64,000 nucleotides of DNA from Stutzerimonas stutzeri (GCF_024448895.1 NZ_JAMOIC010000009.1:62001-126000), one strand, 5' to 3'. Positions 46,781 through 56,131 are shown, counted from the stretch's first letter. Notes: generated by a model not told the origin, from the sequence alone. Numbers and translations: made by a program.

Positions 46781-49357
46781 CTAGGAATGGCCCTGTTCCA
46801 TCATGTGGCACATGGCGGTCTTCAGTTTCATCGGGCGAACCGGCTTGTGCATCAGCATATGGCCCAGCTCACGCACCTGCAGCTTGAGCTCGTTGCTGTA
46901 ATTGGCAGTGATCATCAGTGCCGGCAGCGGGCTCGCTCGCCGCGCGTTGACGGTCTCGACCACATCCACGCCGTTGCAGCCGTTATCCAGGTGGTAGTCG
47001 GCGATGATCAGGTCAGCGTCGGCATGGAAGTTGTCCACCTGGCCGGCAAGATCCTGCTCTGATAAAGCGGTGATGACATGGCAACCCCAGCCTTCGAGCA
47101 GCGTGCGCATCCCCGCGCAGATGGCCGTGTCGTTATCGATCACCCAAACGCGCGCACCCTTGAGCCGTTCGAGCAAAAGATCCGTCGTGGCGGGCTCGAC
47201 CGCAGCCTTGGGCGCGCGTCTGGCCAGAGGCACTTCGATGGCGAACTTCGAGCCGCGGCCCGGTACGGACTTGACCTGGATACGGTGACCGAGAATGCGC
47301 GCGATTTTTTCCACGATCGCCAGCCCCAGCCCAAGCCCGCGATCCTGCTGCGGACGCACACCCTCCCCGCGTTTGAATTCGTGAAAGATCTCTTCGAGCT
47401 TGTCCTCCGGGATGCCAATGCCGGTATCCCAAACTTCGATCGACAAACTCTGGCGACGGCGGCGACAACCCAGCATCACGCGGCCATGGGGCGTGTAGCG
47501 GATGGCATTGGTCAGCAGATTGCGCAGGATGCGCGCGAGCAGTTGGATGTCACTGCGCACCAGCGCTGAGCAGGGAATGAAGTCCAGTTGCAGCCGTTCG
47601 CTGCCGGCCAGCTGACGAAACTCGACCGCCAGGTTTTCCAGCAATTCGCTGACAGCGAAAGGCGCGATATCCGGTTTGATGACCCCGGCGTCGAGCTTTG
47701 AGATGTCGACCAGCGTTCCGAGCAGGTTCTCCACGTCTTCCAGTGAATTGCTGATATTGCGGATCAACCCGCCGCTGGGCGCCGTCGGCTGTTCCAGTAA
47801 CGCACTGGTGAACAGCCGCGCGGCGTTGAGCGGCTGCAGCAGGTCGTGGCTCACCGCTGCGAGAAACTTGGTCTTCGACAGGTTGGCCAGTTCGGCTTCA
47901 CGCTTGGCCTCGCGCAGCCGCGCTTCGGCATGGGCACGCTCGTCGATCTCGCACAGCAGCTGGTCGTTGAGGCTGGTCAATTCCGCCGTGCGCTCGCGCA
48001 CCCGCTGTTCGAGATTCTGGTAGGCCTGATGGAGCGCTTCGGCGGTGCGGCGGCGGTCGGTGATGTCCTGGATCAGCACGAAGATGCCCACCACTTCACC
48101 GGCGGCCTGCCGATTCGGCACATAGGAACGCAGCATGTAACGCTGTTGCCCGGAATGGTTGTGCTCGGCCATCTCGAAGCTGACGCTCTCGCCGGACAGT
48201 GCGCGATCGATGTAGGGCTCCAGCTCTCGCCAGTGTTCGCCGCTGTGAATATCACGCAGCGACTGGCCGAGCATGCCGTCGCTGGGCCAGCGGTACCATT
48301 CCTCATACACCTTGTTGGTGAATTCGTAGGTCAGGTCCGCGGAAACGTAGGCGATCAACGCCGGAACGTGGTCGGTGATCAGGCGAATCCAACGCTCGCT
48401 TTCGCGAAGCGCTTCGGCGTGACGATAACGCTCAGTGATGTCGGTGAAGGTATTAACGAAGCCGCCGGTAGGCAGCGGGTGCGTGCGGATCTCCAGCGTG
48501 CGGCCATCGAACAGGTGCTGTTCCATCTCGGCCAGTGGCTGGCCGTTGGCGTCGAATGTGTTTGGCGTGAGGAGTTTCAATTCACTATCGGCCATCACCT
48601 CTTCGAAAGGACGATGCGCCTCGATCGGCGCCAAACCACAGAGTTCGAGGAAGCGGCCGTTCCACAACTCCAGACTGCCATCGGCGCTGACCATGGCCAC
48701 GCCCTGGGACAGGTTGTCCACGGCACGTTGCAGCAGGCGGGACTTCTGTGCCAGAGCCTGTTCACGGCGCATGGTCTCGCTGATCTTCACCTCGGTAATG
48801 TCGGTATAAAGCATCACCAGGCCGCCCTCCCGGGTCGGCCGCTCGCTGACCTGAACCCAGCGCCCAGTGTGCAGACGGTAAACGGTGGGCTCGTTGGCCT
48901 TGCCACGGTGCTCTTCGGCAATCAGGCCGCTGCTTTCGGCCAGCCGCTTGAGCTCCGACAGACGTGTGCCGCTGTTGATGCGCGCTCGGGTACGGCTCCA
49001 AAGTGATTTGAAGCGCTTGTTGAACAGGACGATGCGCTGATCCTTGTCGAACAGCACGAAGGCGTCGGAAATGCTTTCGATGGCGTCCACCAGATGCTGG
49101 TGAGCCGTTTCCGCCCGCAGGCGCGCGTCGCTGAGCAAGCGGTTACTGGCTTTGAGTTCGGCCATCGCCTGGTTGAGCGCATCGGTACGCTCACGAACCT
49201 GCTCGGCCAGCTCCACCGAGTGCTGGAAGGCCGCGTAGGACGCATCGCGACCGGTTCCACTGGATTCGATACGTTCGATCAGCGCAGCATTGATTCGCCG
49301 CAGCTTGTGGTTCTCGCGTTCGAGCTCCGCTTGTCTGTCGAGCTGTTCAGCGAGCAC
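46781..49357 (-). CDS. nahK: Multi-PAS hybrid histidine kinase NahK (ErcS')
   Basis: An 858-residue soluble hybrid kinase. In P. aeruginosa NahK is controlled by the nitric-oxide sensor NosP and is also known as ErcS' in ethanol-oxidation control. A coiled coil and PAS domains (about 80-550) precede SHDLLQPLNAARLF with the phosphorylated His, an ATPase domain (GLGLGLAIVEK) and a receiver with Asp in IIADYHLDNG. I start at GTG 49357, with GGGAGG upstream and an 11-base overlap with nosP. The ATG at 49432 would overlap nosP by 86 bases. Confidence 0.88.
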   Translation of the reverse strand: MLAEQLDRQAELERENHKLRRINAALIERIESSGTGRDASYAAFQHSVELAEQVRERTDALNQAMAELKASNRLLSDARLRAETAHQHLVDAIESISDAFVLFDKDQRIVLFNKRFKSLWSRTRARINSGTRLSELKRLAESSGLIAEEHRGKANEPTVYRLHTGRWVQVSERPTREGGLVMLYTDITEVKISETMRREQALAQKSRLLQRAVDNLSQGVAMVSADGSLELWNGRFLELCGLAPIEAHRPFEEVMADSELKLLTPNTFDANGQPLAEMEQHLFDGRTLEIRTHPLPTGGFVNTFTDITERYRHAEALRESERWIRLITDHVPALIAYVSADLTYEFTNKVYEEWYRWPSDGMLGQSLRDIHSGEHWRELEPYIDRALSGESVSFEMAEHNHSGQQRYMLRSYVPNRQAAGEVVGIFVLIQDITDRRRTAEALHQAYQNLEQRVRERTAELTSLNDQLLCEIDERAHAEARLREAKREAELANLSKTKFLAAVSHDLLQPLNAARLFTSALLEQPTAPSGGLIRNISNSLEDVENLLGTLVDISKLDAGVIKPDIAPFAVSELLENLAVEFRQLAGSERLQLDFIPCSALVRSDIQLLARILRNLLTNAIRYTPHGRVMLGCRRRRQSLSIEVWDTGIGIPEDKLEEIFHEFKRGEGVRPQQDRGLGLGLAIVEKIARILGHRIQVKSVPGRGSKFAIEVPLARRAPKAAVEPATTDLLLERLKGARVWVIDNDTAICAGMRTLLEGWGCHVITALSEQDLAGQVDNFHADADLIIADYHLDNGCNGVDVVETVNARRASPLPALMITANYSNELKLQVRELGHMLMHKPVRPMKLKTAMCHMMEQGHS

Positions 49358-50540
49358 CGCGCCCTCCCGGCCGGCCGATGGCGACGCCAGTGAAGGTCTG
49401 GTTGATGTGCATGCCATTGAACTGCTCTCCATAGGTGTTGAAGCCGATCACCTGCTGGCGTTGAAGAAAGGCGGAAACGTCGTCGGCCGAGCCGTGGCCG
49501 TCGATTTCCAGCCGCCGCAGAAAGCAATCACAGCCAATGGTCAGCAATGGCGATCCCAGTCGCTGCTCGAGGCGCTCGAACAGGGCTTCGAGATTGGGCA
49601 TCAGCGGGCCGGGGCGCATCGCGGTGAGAACGATGCCGTTCTCCACGGCGCAGTAGAAGGTCAGGCTGAGATCGTCATTGACCTTCTGGATCGAGCGCAC
49701 GTAGTAGTGCTCGTTGATGCGCACCGCCAAGGGGTGTGCGGCGAAGAGCAGATGATCGAGATCGCTCACCTCGACGCCGATCAGCCGGGCGTACTCCTCA
49801 GCCGCCGGCTCGGCGTTGAGTTCATAAACACGCCGGGCATGGCTGTCGACGCGGGTCACAACCAGCTTTTCGCTGCGCGGCAAGATGTGGTGCGTGGTGA
49901 ACACCTCGAAATCCAGCCAGGTGTTGATCAGCACGACGATGGCCGCCCCGCTGTGGAATTTGCCGTCGTAGTACACGTGGGTATCGGTCAGGTGATTGTC
50001 GTCCCCAGCCGAACCGCCAAAATGCGGGATGCTGCCGAACGCCGCGCTGAGCGCGGACAGCACCACCTCTTCTCGACTGGACAAGCCGTCAAGCAGCGTC
50101 AGCGCGAAGCTGTGGTCCTTGATCGGTGCCAGGGAATTGCTGCGGCAATCGCTGCCCAGTCGCTCGACCAGTTGCTGCGCATCGATGAGGCTGAAACGAT
50201 CCATCTCGTCGATCAGCTCGCAGGCAATGGAAAAGCTGCGGTGATCGAAGCCTACGGCCGTCACGCAGCTGCGGCCGTAGCCTTGGGAGGTGATCTCACC
50301 GGCTGACGTGCAACCGACCATACGCACGCCGCCGAAATACTGATGCAGCGCATCGCCGAGGGCTGGCAGGTCGTACTCGGCCGAGCAGAAAAACAACACG
50401 AAACCCAGATGCGGATGGATAAGCTGGCGCGCGAGGTCCTGGGCTACCGTCTCGGCATCACGGGCTTCGGACATCGCTGTGCGTACTACCGATTCATGCT
50501 CCACGCCCCAACCCCGCACACCGTTATCGTATGACCCCAT
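49347..50540 (-). CDS. nosP: FIST-domain haem protein NosP (nitric-oxide sensor)
   Basis: A 397-residue FIST N- plus C-terminal domain protein. Orthologues in pseudomonads (PA1975) bind haem, sense NO and inhibit the adjacent kinase NahK, controlling biofilm dispersal. Readable segments are GGVRMVGCTSAGEI, FGGSAGDD and IGCDCFLRRLE, typical of FIST proteins. The first ATG is at 50540; GTG 50504 or ATG 50474 are possible later starts and no clear ribosome site decides. It overlaps nahK. Confidence 0.85.
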   Translation of the reverse strand: MGSYDNGVRGWGVEHESVVRTAMSEARDAETVAQDLARQLIHPHLGFVLFFCSAEYDLPALGDALHQYFGGVRMVGCTSAGEITSQGYGRSCVTAVGFDHRSFSIACELIDEMDRFSLIDAQQLVERLGSDCRSNSLAPIKDHSFALTLLDGLSSREEVVLSALSAAFGSIPHFGGSAGDDNHLTDTHVYYDGKFHSGAAIVVLINTWLDFEVFTTHHILPRSEKLVVTRVDSHARRVYELNAEPAAEEYARLIGVEVSDLDHLLFAAHPLAVRINEHYYVRSIQKVNDDLSLTFYCAVENGIVLTAMRPGPLMPNLEALFERLEQRLGSPLLTIGCDCFLRRLEIDGHGSADDVSAFLQRQQVIGFNTYGEQFNGMHINQTFTGVAIGRPGGRGAR

Positions 50541-50586
50541 TCTTGGTCAGGCCATTGGGTACGAAAATGCTACTTCAGTACCGGCT

Positions 50587-50924
50587 GCGGCCTGCCAAGG
50601 TCGCAAAGTGATGAAGAGCGGGAGCTGGATCGCTGATATTGGTAGGCCCAGCTCCGTCCGAAAGCCAGGGCGGCTGGATGACCAAGCGGGCGAATAAATT
50701 CGCCCCTACGGTGACGCCGTGGACTTTCGCTGGCGGTCGGAGCCGTGCTTGAGGACTGGCAGCGGCCTGCCGAGATCACAAAGTGATGAAGAGCGGGAGG
50801 CTGGATCGTTTTTAATGGTGGGGCACAGCTCCGTCCGAAACCCAGGACGGATGGATGACCAAGCGGGCGAATAAATTCGCTTCTACAGTGACGCCATGGA
50901 CTTTCGCCGGCGGTCGGAGCCGTG
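50587..50924. repeat. Direct duplication of a ~161-base REP-containing unit
   Basis: Copy 1 runs about 50587-50747 and copy 2 about 50762-50924, a period of 175 bases. Both begin GCGGCCTGCC, share AAAGTGATGAAGAGCGGGA and CGGGCGAATAAATTCGC, and end GCGGTCGGAGCCGTG. A further inverted REP, TGTAGGGGCGAACTTGTTCG, follows at about 50933-50954. Confidence 0.75.
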
Positions 50925-50994
50925 CAGCTCATGTAGGGGCGAACTTGTTCGCCCGAACGATGCAGCGTCAGCCGCGATTGGATGCGTTCTACGC

Positions 50995-51024
50995 AAAAAA
51001 AACGGACGCCTTCGAGGCGTCCGT
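50995..51024 (-). terminator. Rho-independent terminator of the porin gene
   Basis: On the minus strand ACGGACGCCT and AGGCGTCCGT form a 10-base stem with a 3-base loop, followed by seven T. It begins 18 bases after the porin stop. Confidence 0.9.
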
Positions 51025-51041
51025 CTGTGTCGCGGGTTGGC

Positions 51042-52229
51042 TTAGAAGCTCAGCGCGGCGCCGATGGCGTAGGTTCGTGTGTCTTCGTCGATGGCGTCGG
51101 TATCCCGGCCGGTCAACTCGAACTGATTCACCTCGGCAACCAGCTTCAGGTTGTCGTTGATGGTGCGGAAATACGCGATGCCTCGGGTTTCGTAATCGGC
51201 GGCTGTGCCCAGCCCGTTGCCGTCATCCTTGGTCTTGCCTGTTGAAAGTGCGATGCGATTCTTGCCGAAGCTGTAGGAGCCCTGCAGCAGATAGCCGTCG
51301 CTGTCTACGTCACGCAACTGCGCTTCGCCGGCGTTGTTGGTATAGAACGGGTTGATACCTTCGGCCTGGAAGCCCGACGCCGTAACAGAGAAAGCGCCCA
51401 TCTTGGCCTGCACGCCGTAACCAATGCCCTTCGAATCGATTTCCTCGACCGTGCTGTCGGTGTTCTTGGAGGTCTGTTGCATGCCGTTGACCCAGGAATA
51501 GATCTGGGCGCCCGCAAGATCGAACTGGTAAGTGATCTCCGTTTCGAAGCGCGGGCTGTCCTGATAGGCCTCGTCCAGCGCGCTGCTCGCATCGTCTGTC
51601 GTATCGACCGGATCCATGATGCCGGCAGCGATACGCAGGCCGCTCATGACAGGCGAGCGATAGGTTATCTGCGAAGTCGGGAACGGGTATGGGTAGCCCG
51701 TACCGATGTTGCCGAACGAAACGCCGCCAAAATCGACCAGCCCAAGGGTGTCGCTGACCTGACCGTAACCGGCGAGCATCTCGTCGAGAAAGATGTTCGA
51801 CCGACCGAACAGGCCGAAATCCTTACCGAAAAGCACTTCACCCCACTGGTCGTTGGCTGCTGTGCCGTAGAACTGGCGAACGTCGATGCCGGTCTCGGTG
51901 CCATTGGTGTCGCTGTCGTTGATCGAGACCCAGAACGAGGAGCGACCTCCGATCTTCAGCTCATCGAGCTGTTTGCCAAAGTTGAACCCGATGTAGTTGG
52001 GTAGAAAGCCCATTTTCACCCGCGACTGGTCGCGGTCGAACTGCTCACCGGCTCGATCGACATCGCTGCTGACGTAAAAGGTATTGAAATAACCGTCGAC
52101 CGAGAACGTGGTGTCGTCCTTGTCGTACAGCTTTATCTCGGCGACCGCCGACTGGCTGAGGCTCATGGCAATCGCGCTGGCCAGGGCCATTGGCAATAGA
52201 GTGGTAACCGTTTTCTTGTTGTTCTGCAT
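51042..52229 (-). CDS. Outer-membrane porin (Gram-negative general porin family)
   Basis: A 395-residue exported beta-barrel with a signal peptide ending QSAVA-E and a C-terminal strand finishing YAIGAALSF, with the terminal Phe required for barrel assembly. Strand patterns such as FNTFYVSSDVD and KMGFLPNYIGFNFGK are present. It probably admits small substrates. A CTACTAC box and 11-base direct repeats lie upstream, so it may belong to the alcohol regulon. The substrate is unknown. Confidence 0.85.
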   Translation of the reverse strand: MQNNKKTVTTLLPMALASAIAMSLSQSAVAEIKLYDKDDTTFSVDGYFNTFYVSSDVDRAGEQFDRDQSRVKMGFLPNYIGFNFGKQLDELKIGGRSSFWVSINDSDTNGTETGIDVRQFYGTAANDQWGEVLFGKDFGLFGRSNIFLDEMLAGYGQVSDTLGLVDFGGVSFGNIGTGYPYPFPTSQITYRSPVMSGLRIAAGIMDPVDTTDDASSALDEAYQDSPRFETEITYQFDLAGAQIYSWVNGMQQTSKNTDSTVEEIDSKGIGYGVQAKMGAFSVTASGFQAEGINPFYTNNAGEAQLRDVDSDGYLLQGSYSFGKNRIALSTGKTKDDGNGLGTAADYETRGIAYFRTINDNLKLVAEVNQFELTGRDTDAIDEDTRTYAIGAALSF

Positions 52230-52323
52230 GGCGCTCTCCGCTGATGTGACGACGGGCAGTCGTGTCGAGGCGGATTATCGAAAGCGCGGCTGCAGGCACA
52301 TACGCTGCGATAGCGGCGACTGG

Positions 52324-52335
52324 CTACTACTTTGG
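52324..52335 (+). promoter_or_regulatory. Putative AgmR-type box upstream of the porin (reversed)
   Basis: CTACTACTTTGG, identical to the agmR box, lies 95 bases from the porin start but on the opposite strand from its transcription, unlike the other members. It is followed by CCTTGG. Confidence 0.4.
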
Positions 52336-52388
52336 CCTTGGCGCCTGGCTTGCTTACCCGGACCAGTGTCACCGTTCCGAGCGAACTA

Positions 52389-52420
52389 GCGCTTAGGTAT
52401 TACGCCGTTGCGCTTAGGTA
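52389..52420. repeat. Two 11-base direct repeats, 21-base period
   Basis: GCGCTTAGGTA occurs at 52389-52399 and 52410-52420. The spacing of two helical turns suits a dimeric regulator binding one DNA face, about 160-190 bases upstream of the porin start. Confidence 0.45.
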
Positions 52421-52529
52421 GGCCGCCATCACGACGCGCTGGCGTAACGTCGTGGATTCGGCAGGTCCGCAGCCATGTGGTGGGTGAGGTTTTAGTTGAG
52501 CCAGCAACGAAAGGCGCGGTATCAGGCGC

Positions 52530-55067
52530 TCAAGGGGCGACGGACCAGCTCGCGTCCGGCGCGCGAGCGTTCGCCACCGCTACCCAGCCACCGGCAGCAC
52601 TGCGCAATTCATCCAGCGCGGCGATCAGATCGTTCGGGCTGAGGACGCGCATGGCGGCGGCGACTTGCGTCGGGTGGTCGATTTCAAGCCCTGACAGGAA
52701 GCCTTGCCAGGCCTGGCCGGCTCGGGCGCGAAGTTCGCTGTCGGCAACATGCCTTTCACTCGCTTCACGCGCGGCTTGCTCCGACACCTCGCCCGGCTGA
52801 TGGGACAGTGCCTCGGAGAACGTCGAAAGGAAGGCATCGACATGTTCGAGAATCTGCGCAGCAGACGCGGTAGGTGACTGCACCCCGAAGACGATGCCGG
52901 CGTAGCTGCCGAACTGACTGAAGCGGCTGAAGACTGCGTACCCCAACTGCAACTCACTGCGCAGCCGGCGAAAGAACGGCCCTTCGATCAGCTGTGCCAA
53001 TACCCGCCATGCGGCTTCGCACTCCGGCGTTGGATCCGGCAGTGGGCAGAACAGCAGAAAAGCCGTCTCGTTCGTGAATTGCTCAACGCCAATCGAATGC
53101 CAAAGCTTATGCGCCCTGAACACGGTGCCGGCGACTGCCGATGGCGCCGGTTCACCTGGCAAGATTTTGAGGGCGTTGACGAGCGGCCCGCTCATGTCTT
53201 TGGCGAAGCCGACAGCCATTGCTTGCCATCGGGCGCTTTGCCAGATTCGGATCAGCTCGGCAGCGTCATCGTACGAGACCGTTCCCGCATTCGCCGGGCC
53301 TAGCGCAAGCAGCCGTGGCAGGCGATCGAGCAGTTGCCTGAGCAGCATTTCGTCACCCCGCAGCGAGGCCTGTTTGTCGGCGTGACGCCTGCCCTCAACG
53401 ATTGCTCGGGCAGGTGGTGCAGTGAAGAGCCCAATGATCTCGTCGAGAATGGACGGTACGGCCTCGGCATAGCCTTCCAGACGTAGCACCCAAGCGCTGC
53501 CAAAGTCTTCGAATCGCAGCGACACACCAGCCTGCCGCGCCGCCCAGATGCTTGGTTGGAGAGTCTGGGAAAGCGCATGCCACAGACCCGTTGGCGGTTG
53601 GCCATCGGTGAATTGCCATTTCAGGAACAGTGCGCCCTGCCCGCTTTTGTCTTGCGGCCCGCTCCAGCGCAATGCAGTCGGGAAATCGCGCGCCTCGTGG
53701 CGCTGGACGTCCAGGTTTAACCACGGATTACGCGCCGGCCTCTGCCACGCCCAATCGACCGGGCTCGACTGCTGCGGAGATTCGACCCCCAGCCGCAGGG
53801 AAAAGCCGCTGGTGTCGACGGGGTCCAGATCAATTCCGTCTGCCGTGAGGACCAGAGGAGCAGAGTCAAGCATCCCGGCCATGAGTGCCACAAAGGCTTG
53901 CCGAATCGCCGCCTTATCGCTGCTAGTGCTCCAGGCGAGTGGCTCTACCCAGTGCCGCAGCTGCGCTAACGGCTCGGCACCCTGCAGGCTGCGGAGACAG
54001 ACGCGTCGATACTCATCGAAGCACGGCACCCAGTGTGCTTCCGAGGAGAAGAAGCGAAGCCAGTCGAGAACCGCATCGACGAGGGTGGCTCGTCTGCTCA
54101 GCCCCTCCTCTGTCGGCAACAGTTCGATCACCGCGACGCCCTGCCCCTCATGCCAGTAGGGCATGCGCAGCTTGACCGAGCGACACAACCCAGTCTCGCG
54201 CAGCCGCTGAGCGAGCCCCCCATGTGCTTCGGATGCGAGCCAAAGGCCCAGATAATCCAGAGCAAGCGCCGAGTGGCCCGATAGACCGTCAAGAACGAAC
54301 GCCAGCAACAGCCGCGGTTGTGCATTGTCGAGCTGCAACCGAAGCCACTGATTACTGCTGCGACGCAGCGGTAAGACGCGCTGCGAAAAGCTGCTGCCTG
54401 ATGAAAGCGTTGCATCAGCCCGTTCTGCCAATTGCAGCAATTGCTCGGCCGTCTGAGGCCCGGCCAGTAATAGCTCGATCTCACTGGCCTGATAGAAGCG
54501 TCGGTGATAGCCCGTCAGCGCCTGCTGGAATGCTGGATCCTCGACCGGCAAGGTATCGCGGTTGCCAGCGTGGAAACCGCTGAAGGGATGTGACGCCTCG
54601 ATTCCGAAGCCGAGCGCGGCATCACAAAGCGTTTCGGCATCCTGGGCGCGCGCCTGGAATTCCGCATCCAGCACCTCGCGCTCACGTAGCTGAGCGTCTG
54701 GGTCGAGCAGAGGATTGGCAAGCATGTCCAGCAGCCGGAGCATCGCTTCCCGAAAATGGCTGGCGGGCAGTTGGAAGAAGAAGTCGGTATGTCGCTCACG
54801 CGTCGAGGCATTCAGCTGGCCCCCGCAACCCTGCACAAACGGCATCAGACTTTGCGCAGCGTGATAGTCCCGGCTACCCAGAAACAGCAGATGTTCGAGA
54901 AAGTGGGCCAGACCTGGGTAGGCTGTCGGCGCATCATGCGAGCCCGCATGCACGCGGATCAGCGCTGCCGATTGCGAGCTGGCCGTTAGCGGTAGCAGTC
55001 GCACCCGCAATCCATTGGTGAGGATCAGCTGGGCTGGGCGCTGAGCGGGGTCGGCTGGCGAGGGCAT
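52530..55067 (-). CDS. pqqF: M16 peptidase PqqF (PQQ biosynthesis)
   Basis: An ~845-residue insulinase-family zinc protease that frees the crosslinked dipeptide from PqqA. The inverted zinc motif is HFLEH within LAHFLEHLLFLGS, and the third ligand Glu lies in REVLDAEFQAR. Start ATG 55067 (MPSPADPAQRP) is close to the expected N-terminus; 55100 and 55142 are in-frame alternatives and no ribosome site is strong. It lies away from pqqABCDEH, as in other pseudomonads. Confidence 0.88.
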   Translation of the reverse strand: MPSPADPAQRPAQLILTNGLRVRLLPLTASSQSAALIRVHAGSHDAPTAYPGLAHFLEHLLFLGSRDYHAAQSLMPFVQGCGGQLNASTRERHTDFFFQLPASHFREAMLRLLDMLANPLLDPDAQLREREVLDAEFQARAQDAETLCDAALGFGIEASHPFSGFHAGNRDTLPVEDPAFQQALTGYHRRFYQASEIELLLAGPQTAEQLLQLAERADATLSSGSSFSQRVLPLRRSSNQWLRLQLDNAQPRLLLAFVLDGLSGHSALALDYLGLWLASEAHGGLAQRLRETGLCRSVKLRMPYWHEGQGVAVIELLPTEEGLSRRATLVDAVLDWLRFFSSEAHWVPCFDEYRRVCLRSLQGAEPLAQLRHWVEPLAWSTSSDKAAIRQAFVALMAGMLDSAPLVLTADGIDLDPVDTSGFSLRLGVESPQQSSPVDWAWQRPARNPWLNLDVQRHEARDFPTALRWSGPQDKSGQGALFLKWQFTDGQPPTGLWHALSQTLQPSIWAARQAGVSLRFEDFGSAWVLRLEGYAEAVPSILDEIIGLFTAPPARAIVEGRRHADKQASLRGDEMLLRQLLDRLPRLLALGPANAGTVSYDDAAELIRIWQSARWQAMAVGFAKDMSGPLVNALKILPGEPAPSAVAGTVFRAHKLWHSIGVEQFTNETAFLLFCPLPDPTPECEAAWRVLAQLIEGPFFRRLRSELQLGYAVFSRFSQFGSYAGIVFGVQSPTASAAQILEHVDAFLSTFSEALSHQPGEVSEQAAREASERHVADSELRARAGQAWQGFLSGLEIDHPTQVAAAMRVLSPNDLIAALDELRSAAGGWVAVANARAPDASWSVAP

Positions 55068-55171
55068 TGATGTGCGTTCCGTCTGTGGATCTGGAAGCAT
55101 CGCGTCGCCACTGCGTGATCGCAATGCCCTTTCAGCATCCAACCCTGAGCTGCGCTCGGCAAGCGAGTTTG

Positions 55172-56131
55172 CTAGGTGTCCAGATGCCCGTCGAGGAACT
55201 GCAGCATACGACGCTGCATCAGCTTGCCGGCGTTACCCAGGCAGGCGATGGGTGATCCCCTAAGCCCTTCCTGAGAAAACTCGGCCGCTTCGCCCGCCAT
55301 GGCCAGGGGGCAGTCGAGGCTCAGGGCCAATTTGGCCAGCTGTTTAAGCAGCGCAGCATTGGGCGGGACGTTGGAATACAGCACCAGTGCCCGAGGCCGC
55401 ACCTTCTGGCACACCAGCGTCAACTCATCGAGTGGCTGACCGATGGATAACACGTTCACCGCGACCTGCTCGCTGGACAGCAGCAACCCCGCGATCATCA
55501 GTTCGAGCTCCCGGCACTGGCCCGGAACCGCGGCGAGCAGCACACGGCCTTCTGCCTGTGAGCGGCCGAGTTGCAGGCGCTGCAGTACGCGGGCACGCAG
55601 AAAGCTGTCGAGGAATAACCATTCGCTGGTCTGGCCGAATTCGTCCTGGCGCAGCAGCAACTGCTGCCATAGCGGCAACAGGACATCCTGGAAAACCACC
55701 GGAAGTGGATAAGTCGAGAAGATCTGTCCGTACACCTGATCGAGGCGGTTCTCGTCGAAGCTGCTCACCGCGCGCTGAACCTGCACCTGCCATTCACCCC
55801 ACTCACCCGCCACCGCTTCCTGCTGCTCCGGTAGCGCTGACGCTCTGGTTGCCGCGCTGCGGGAGAGGATGCTGCCCACTTTGCTGACCGCAACACCACG
55901 TTCCGTCCACGCCAGGATGCTGCGCACCGACTCGACGTCGGCCATGGAATAAAGGCGGTGCCCACTCTCCGTGCGGGTGGGCTGAATCAACCCATACCGC
56001 CTCTCCCATGCGCGCAAGGTCACCGGATTGACACCGGTCAGGCGCGACACCTCTCGAATTGGGAAAAGCTCCTCACGCTTGAGCGGTTCGGAAGAAAGCA
56101 GCGTGGCAGCAGCACGGGCGGATTCGGTCAT
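55172..56131 (-). CDS. MerR-family class II LitR-type regulator (PplR-like)
   Basis: A 319-residue regulator. A MerR helix-turn-helix (about 21-90: LFPIREVSRLTGVNPVTLRAW) is followed by a region shaped like the cobalamin-binding domain of CarH/LitR. The cobalamin marks are gone: the Wx9EH site reads Lx9EW (160-171), and the His-containing GExH segment reads VPGQCRELE, with Arg207 where the ligand His would be. This fits class II LitR (P. putida PplR1/PplR2, as I recall), which does not bind B12 and responds through a LOV protein. It is divergent from the DCC gene with tandem boxes between. Confidence 0.85.
   Translation of the reverse strand: MTESARAAATLLSSEPLKREELFPIREVSRLTGVNPVTLRAWERRYGLIQPTRTESGHRLYSMADVESVRSILAWTERGVAVSKVGSILSRSAATRASALPEQQEAVAGEWGEWQVQVQRAVSSFDENRLDQVYGQIFSTYPLPVVFQDVLLPLWQQLLLRQDEFGQTSEWLFLDSFLRARVLQRLQLGRSQAEGRVLLAAVPGQCRELELMIAGLLLSSEQVAVNVLSIGQPLDELTLVCQKVRPRALVLYSNVPPNAALLKQLAKLALSLDCPLAMAGEAAEFSQEGLRGSPIACLGNAGKLMQRRMLQFLDGHLDT

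Larger units (their letters stand above)
50541..51041. other. Non-coding stretch between nosP and the porin
   Basis: This 501-base gap contains a duplicated ~161-base unit with REP palindromes and the porin terminator. I see no gene. Confidence 0.7.
52230..52529. other. Porin upstream region with direct repeats
   Basis: This 300-base gap between the convergent-oriented end of pqqF and the porin start holds the CTACTACTTTGG box (52324-52335) and two GCGCTTAGGTA repeats 21 bases apart. There is no gene. Confidence 0.5.

Noticed and set aside
52338-52354. Sigma-54-like -24/-12 element TTGGCGCCTGGCTTGCT on the plus strand
   Set aside because: Spacing GG-N10-GC is right, but no plus-strand gene follows; it points into the 3' end of pqqF. 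The porin is on the other strand.
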